A stretch of 64,000 bases of DNA from CAVXEH01 sp963805305 (GTDB lineage: Bacteria; Chloroflexota; Limnocylindria; QHBO01): contig CAWDTM010000003.1 of the NCBI GenBank assembly GCA_963805305.1, forward strand, positions 186,001-250,000. Reading direction: 5' to 3'. A model generated the notes under the pieces. It saw only the letters and a program-made list of their open reading frames with translations. It did no database searches and was not told where the DNA came from. The position numbers were made by a program, and so were the translations under genes. Positions 60,133-64,000 of this stretch are shown one piece after another (positions within the stretch are counted from its first letter, which is position 1; each line of letters opens with the position of its first letter).

Positions 60133-62048
60133 TCCTCAGCACGCCCGAGACGATCCGCGCCTACACCGATGCCGGCTGGTGGGGCACCACCACCCTGCTC
60201 GACCTGTGGGAGGCGAACGTCGCCGCCCACCCGGAGCGCACCGCGCTCGTCGATCCGCCCAACCGCGCCGACTTCACGGTGGGCTCGCCCCAGCGCTGGA
60301 CCTATGCCCGGGCCGATGCCCGCGCCACCCGGCTGGCGGCCGCCCTGCGCCACGCGGGGGTGGGACGCGACGACGTTCTGATGGTCCAGCTCCCCAACGT
60401 GGTGGAGCTGGCGCTCGTGTACCTTGCCGCGCTGCGGCTTGGCGCGATCGTCTCCCCGCTCCCGGTCCAGTACCGCCAGCACGAGCTGCGCCACACCATG
60501 GGGGTCGTGGAGCCGCGCGCCTTCGTCACCGCCACCCGCTGCAGCGGCTTCGATCACGTGGCCATGGTTCGAGCCCTGCGTGGCGAGGTGCCCTCGCTCG
60601 GCGTGGTGCTGGCGCTGGCAGAGGACGGCGAGACGTTGCCGGCTGACGTGCTTCCGCTGCGCGACATCCTCGAGGCCGATGGCGCCCTTCCGGCGGTCAC
60701 CGGCCCGACCCCGGCCTGGGACGCCAACGAGATCAGCACCATCTGCTGGACCTCCGGGACGGAGGCCGAGCCCAAGGGGGTCCCGCGCAGCCACAACATG
60801 TGGCTCTCGATCGCCTACGGCACCACCGACGGCGCCCGCCTGGCCGATGGCGCGGTGATGCTCAACCCGTTCCCGCTGGTGAACATGTCGGGCATTGGCG
60901 GGATGCTGGTGCCCTGGCTGGAGGTGGCCGGCACGCTGGTCATGCACCATCCCATGAGCCTCCCCGTGTTCCTGGCCCAGGTCGGGACGGAACGGGCGCA
61001 GTACACCGTGGCCCCGCCGGTGCTGCTCAACATACTGCTCGCCAACGAGGCGCTCCTGGCCTCCGCCGACCTGTCGTCGATGCGCGTCATTGGCTCGGGA
61101 AGCGCGCCGCTCTCCGCGTTCATGGTCTCCGGCTGGAGGAACCGCTTCGGGATCGAGGTCCTCAACTTCTTCGGCTCGAACGAGGGAATCGCGCTGGTCG
61201 GCGACCCGGCCACGATCCCCGATGCGGGCGAGCGGGCGCGCTACTTCCCGCGCTTCGGGGCGCCGGACGACGACGGCGCCGCCTGGGGCAACCGCGCCGC
61301 GCTGGGCATGGAGACCCGCCTGCTCGATCCCGTCTCCGGCGAGCCGGTCACCGAGCCTGACCAGCCCGGGGAGCTCGCGTTCCGGGGACCCAACCTCTTC
61401 GCCGGCTACTACCGGCGTCCGGAGATGACCGCCCGTGCCTTCGACCCCGACGGCTTCTACCGAACCGGCGACCTGTTCGAGATCCCGGCCGGGCGCCCCG
61501 ACCGGCTGCGCTTCGTGGGACGCGCGCGCGACCTCATCATCCGGGGCGGGATGAAGGTCGCCCCGGAGGAGCTGGAGGCGCTCATTGCCGGTCATCCCGC
61601 CGTGGCGGAGGTGGCGGTGGTGGGCACCGAGGACCGCCGGCTGGAGGGCGAGCAGCGGATCAGCGCCGTCGTGGTGCTTCGGCCGGAGACGTCGCTGACC
61701 ATGGGCGAGCTGCGCGCGTTCCTGGCCGGGCAGCAGATCGCGGCCTACAAGATGCCCAAGGAGCTGCTCGTCGTGGACGCGCTGCCGCGCAATCCCGTGG
61801 GCAAGGTCCTCAAGCGAGACCTGCGCATGCGCCTGGAGGGACGCGGCACCCGGCGATCGGTCGCCGAATCTGAGCAGGACGCCGCTCCTGTCTCGCTCAG
61901 CGGGACGCCCGGCCCGGCAGGCAAGGCTCTTGCGCGATCCGTCCCGCTGGGCGGGACCCCTGGCGTGGAGAGCGAGGCGGACGAGGAGGAGGAGGACGGG
62001 GCCGCCTCGGGCCTGATACGCCGCCCGGCGGGCCGGCATGGCCCCTAG
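60129..62048 (+). CDS. AMP-dependent acyl-CoA synthetase/ligase
   Basis: A 639-residue ANL-superfamily enzyme that activates a carboxylate with ATP and CoA. Motifs: CWTSGTEAEPKGVPRSH (phosphate loop), NFFGSNEG, FYRTGDLFE, GRARDLIIRGGMKVAPEE and PRNPVGKVLKRDLRMRL (catalytic Lys). The last 75 residues are a low-complexity tail (SLSGTPGPAG, PLGGTPG and EEEE) not needed by the family. It is coupled to the DUF1295 gene by overlap and overlaps the phosphatase gene start. Substrate is not determined. Confidence 0.88.
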   Translation: MILSTPETIRAYTDAGWWGTTTLLDLWEANVAAHPERTALVDPPNRADFTVGSPQRWTYARADARATRLAAALRHAGVGRDDVLMVQLPNVVELALVYLAALRLGAIVSPLPVQYRQHELRHTMGVVEPRAFVTATRCSGFDHVAMVRALRGEVPSLGVVLALAEDGETLPADVLPLRDILEADGALPAVTGPTPAWDANEISTICWTSGTEAEPKGVPRSHNMWLSIAYGTTDGARLADGAVMLNPFPLVNMSGIGGMLVPWLEVAGTLVMHHPMSLPVFLAQVGTERAQYTVAPPVLLNILLANEALLASADLSSMRVIGSGSAPLSAFMVSGWRNRFGIEVLNFFGSNEGIALVGDPATIPDAGERARYFPRFGAPDDDGAAWGNRAALGMETRLLDPVSGEPVTEPDQPGELAFRGPNLFAGYYRRPEMTARAFDPDGFYRTGDLFEIPAGRPDRLRFVGRARDLIIRGGMKVAPEELEALIAGHPAVAEVAVVGTEDRRLEGEQRISAVVVLRPETSLTMGELRAFLAGQQIAAYKMPKELLVVDALPRNPVGKVLKRDLRMRLEGRGTRRSVAESEQDAAPVSLSGTPGPAGKALARSVPLGGTPGVESEADEEEEDGAASGLIRRPAGRHGP

Positions 62049-62061
62049 ACTGGGCTGCCGA

Positions 62062-62694
62062 ATGCAGACGCCTCCACCCGGACTCACCCGACTGGGCACG
62101 CTGGACGTGATCCTGGTCCGCCACGCGCGGCCGGTCCCGCCGGGCTCCCCGGGCTGGGAGGCGCGCGACGACGAGCGCCCCCTGGATGCCGCCGGGCTCC
62201 GCGCGGCCGACGAGCTGGCCGACGAGCTGGAGCCGTATGGGCTGCAAGCCATCTACTCCAGCCCGTATCCACGCGCGCGGCAGACCGTGGAGCCCGTGGC
62301 GCGGCGGCGCGACCTTCCCATCACCGAGCTCATCGACCTGCGCGAGCGACTCCTGAACCCGGATGCCCCGCGCGACGACTGGCGCGAGGTCCTCAGGCGC
62401 AGCTGGGCCGATCCCGACTTTGCCCTGCCCGGCGGCGAGTCGGGGCGTGCGGCCCAGCGCCGGGCGCTGGCGATCCTCGACCTCCTTCGGGTGCGCTATC
62501 CCGATGGCGGGCGGCTCCTGGTCGCCAGCCACGGCAACCTGATCAGCCTCATCCTGCAGGCGCTGGAGCCCGATGTCGGCTTCGAGTTCCACCTGGCCAT
62601 GCCCATGCCGGCGATCTACCACCTCGAGCACGACGGCATCGGCTGGCGGGTGATGGGCGGGTACGGCTTCGTTCCGCTGGCCACCACCAACTGA
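62062..62694 (+). CDS. Histidine phosphatase family protein
   Basis: A 210-residue phosphoglycerate mutase-like phosphatase. The first His is in VILVRHARPV (RHA rather than RHG), with an Arg of YSSPYPRARQTVEP, an acidic residue in LIDLRERLLN and the second His in LLVASHGNLISLI. Start is ATG 62062 or 62038, downstream of the ligase. The substrate is likely a phosphomonoester; I cannot tell which. Confidence 0.82.
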   Translation: MQTPPPGLTRLGTLDVILVRHARPVPPGSPGWEARDDERPLDAAGLRAADELADELEPYGLQAIYSSPYPRARQTVEPVARRRDLPITELIDLRERLLNPDAPRDDWREVLRRSWADPDFALPGGESGRAAQRRALAILDLLRVRYPDGGRLLVASHGNLISLILQALEPDVGFEFHLAMPMPAIYHLEHDGIGWRVMGGYGFVPLATTN

Positions 62695-62722
62695 CGCACG
62701 GGGCGACGCGGCCGCGCCGGGT

Positions 62723-63946
62723 TCAGGCGTCGCGGGCGAGCAGGTCCTCCAGCGTCTCGCGGCGGCGTGACAGGCGAGCGACGCCATCCTCCACCGTGAC
62801 CTCCGCGGCGCGCGGGCGGCCGTTGTAGGTCATGGACATCACCGCGCCGTAGGCACCGGCGCGGCCCAGGGCGAGGAGCGCGCCCCGGCCGCATTGCGCG
62901 AGCTCCCCGGGGTCGAGCCAGTGACCGAGATCGTGCGCCAGGATGTCCCCCGCCTCGCAGACCGGCCCGGCGAGATCCACGCGTCCAGTGGCCGCCACCA
63001 CGTCCACCGGCTCCCCGGGCACGACCAGTGCGACAGGATGCTCCGCGCCGTAGAGCATGGGGCGAAGGAGATCGGTCATCCCGGCATCAGCCACCAGGTA
63101 GGTCAGGCCGGCATCGGTCCGGGGCTGGACGCGCAGTACGCGGGTCACCAGCCAGCCGGCATCGGCCACCAGGCTGCGGCCAGGCTCGCAGATGAGCCGA
63201 TGGCGCCCGAACCGCGCCCCCGCTGCCTCACCCACGGCGCTCAGCACGGCGGGGTCAGGCGTTGAGAACCCCCCGCCGATGTCGACCCATTGCGGCGCCA
63301 GTCCGACGGCGGACGCCGCCGCCGCGGCATCGGACAGGCGGTCGAGGAGGTCGAGGTACGACCCGGTCCCGGCGATATCGGAGCCGATGTGGGCGCCCAG
63401 CCCGGCCAGTGCCAGGCTCGCGCCACGCAGCATGTCCAGCGCCGCGGTCAGGTTTGCGGGTGCGATCCCGAACTTTGCTGTCGACGCGCCGGTGGCGAGA
63501 TGGGGATGCGTGGCCGCCTCGAGCGCGGGATTCAGCCGGATCCCGATCCGAGGCTGCTCGACGTCCCGTGCGATGGCCACCAGCGCCGCCAGGTCGCCGA
63601 GCGACTCGGCGTTCACCAGCGCGCCGGCCGCCAGGCCCTCGCGCAGCTCCGCGTCCGTGCGCCCCACCCCGTTCATCACCATCCGCCCCGGCGGGCACCC
63701 GGCGCGCATGGCCAGGGCCAGCTCCACGCCGGTCACGACCTCGCAGCCGGCGCCGTGGGCCACGAGGCGCCGGAGCAGGTGCGGATCCGTGTTGGCCTTG
63801 ACCGCGTAGGCAACCAGCGCCCCGGGAAAGGCGTCGCGCACGGTGACCAGGTTCGCGGCGGCGCGGTCGAGGTCGGTGATCCACACCGGCGTCCCCCATT
63901 CCTGCGCCGTCCCGGCGAGGAGGCCGGCCGGCAGTGCCCGGGTCAT
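62723..63946 (-). CDS. lysA: Diaminopimelate decarboxylase (or related PLP decarboxylase)
   Basis: A 407-residue fold-type III PLP enzyme. The PLP lysine is in ALVAYAVKANTDPHLL, the phosphate-binding part in LGAHIGSDI and GGGFSTPD, the EPGRSLV loop at about 230-235, and the substrate residues in CEAGDILAHDL. It matches LysA, the last step of lysine synthesis. Related ornithine/arginine decarboxylases cannot be fully excluded. Convergent with the phosphatase gene; the right edge of the window begins 54 bp upstream of its start. Confidence 0.85.
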   Translation of the reverse strand: MTRALPAGLLAGTAQEWGTPVWITDLDRAAANLVTVRDAFPGALVAYAVKANTDPHLLRRLVAHGAGCEVVTGVELALAMRAGCPPGRMVMNGVGRTDAELREGLAAGALVNAESLGDLAALVAIARDVEQPRIGIRLNPALEAATHPHLATGASTAKFGIAPANLTAALDMLRGASLALAGLGAHIGSDIAGTGSYLDLLDRLSDAAAAASAVGLAPQWVDIGGGFSTPDPAVLSAVGEAAGARFGRHRLICEPGRSLVADAGWLVTRVLRVQPRTDAGLTYLVADAGMTDLLRPMLYGAEHPVALVVPGEPVDVVAATGRVDLAGPVCEAGDILAHDLGHWLDPGELAQCGRGALLALGRAGAYGAVMSMTYNGRPRAAEVTVEDGVARLSRRRETLEDLLARDA

Positions 63947-64000
63947 CTGCCCTGCGAGGTGATCCCGGATGCCTCCCCGCTGGCCGAGCGCTCGGGGCGC

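Overview
The window is GC-rich (roughly 68-70% G+C by eye), with many GTG starts, frequent 4-bp ATGA/GTGA gene overlaps and no outer-membrane or LPS genes. This suggests a high-GC, Gram-positive-type (monoderm) bacterium. A cobalamin-type ribonucleotide reductase, a HdrA/QmoC-like redox cluster, SipW-type signal peptidases and an HRDC-tailed UvrD-like helicase fit Chloroflexota (Limnocylindria-like) or an actinobacterial relative. I cannot decide between these from the sequence alone. I see no tRNA, rRNA, CRISPR array or intact transposase.

Layout. 1-8.4 kb: end of an FtsX-type permease gene, DUF1905 and DUF402 proteins, a serine beta-lactamase-like enzyme, and a three-gene ABC-2 exporter. 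8.7-13.8 kb: a UvrD-like helicase overlapped by an internally deleted RibD-C/DHFR-like gene, a membrane protein, a class III adenylate cyclase and a VapBC-type toxin-antitoxin pair. 13.8-30.3 kb: an accessory, defence-like island. It holds paralogous lipoproteins, two copies of a PD-(D/E)XK protein gene (one broken), three copies or fragments of a DUF2075 nuclease-ATPase gene, a HEPN-motif protein and a three-gene ABC-ATPase/middle-component/nuclease operon resembling ABC-3C conflict systems. 30.9-35.4 kb: a class II (NrdJ) ribonucleotide reductase carrying a LAGLIDADG intein just before a conserved cysteine, with several reading-frame breaks downstream, a strong promoter and NrdR-like boxes. 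35.8-39.3 kb: a SipW-type signal peptidase, a TasA-like secreted protein, and a second signal peptidase fused to RTX repeats and a Thr/Pro/Ser tail. A c-di-GMP-I riboswitch lies in the leader. 39.5-41 kb: a PEBP-family lipoprotein and an HTH regulator. 41.2-49.5 kb: a tight operon of ArsR regulator, two DsrE-like proteins, TusA, MvhD-like, a HdrA with an inserted GltD-like module, a second HdrA, a small winged-helix-like protein and a QmoC-like membrane subunit. 49.6-64 kb: PadR regulator, tandem hemerythrins, an antiporter with a RCK/USP regulator, a GGDEF-EAL protein, dipeptidase, YhhN, DUF1295, AMP-ligase, histidine phosphatase and LysA.

How the parts fit. The 41-49 kb operon looks like a sulfane-sulfur relay (DsrE/TusA) coupled to an electron-transfer complex with NAD(P)H-type and quinone-facing modules. 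The 36-39 kb operon looks like a matrix or surface-fibre system under c-di-GMP control, and a GGDEF-EAL enzyme is encoded 15 kb away. The island carries at least three nuclease-bearing modules and shows recent duplication and decay.

Two non-coding patterns stand out. The first is a family of about 180-205 bp intergenic elements (four copies) with four regularly spaced ACC/GGT sites in inverted arrangement. The second is a conserved promoter plus short upstream ORF before both PD-(D/E)XK copies. Several genes carry single-base frameshifts. One of them is the normally essential reductase, so sequencing error must be excluded before any single frameshift is called biological.
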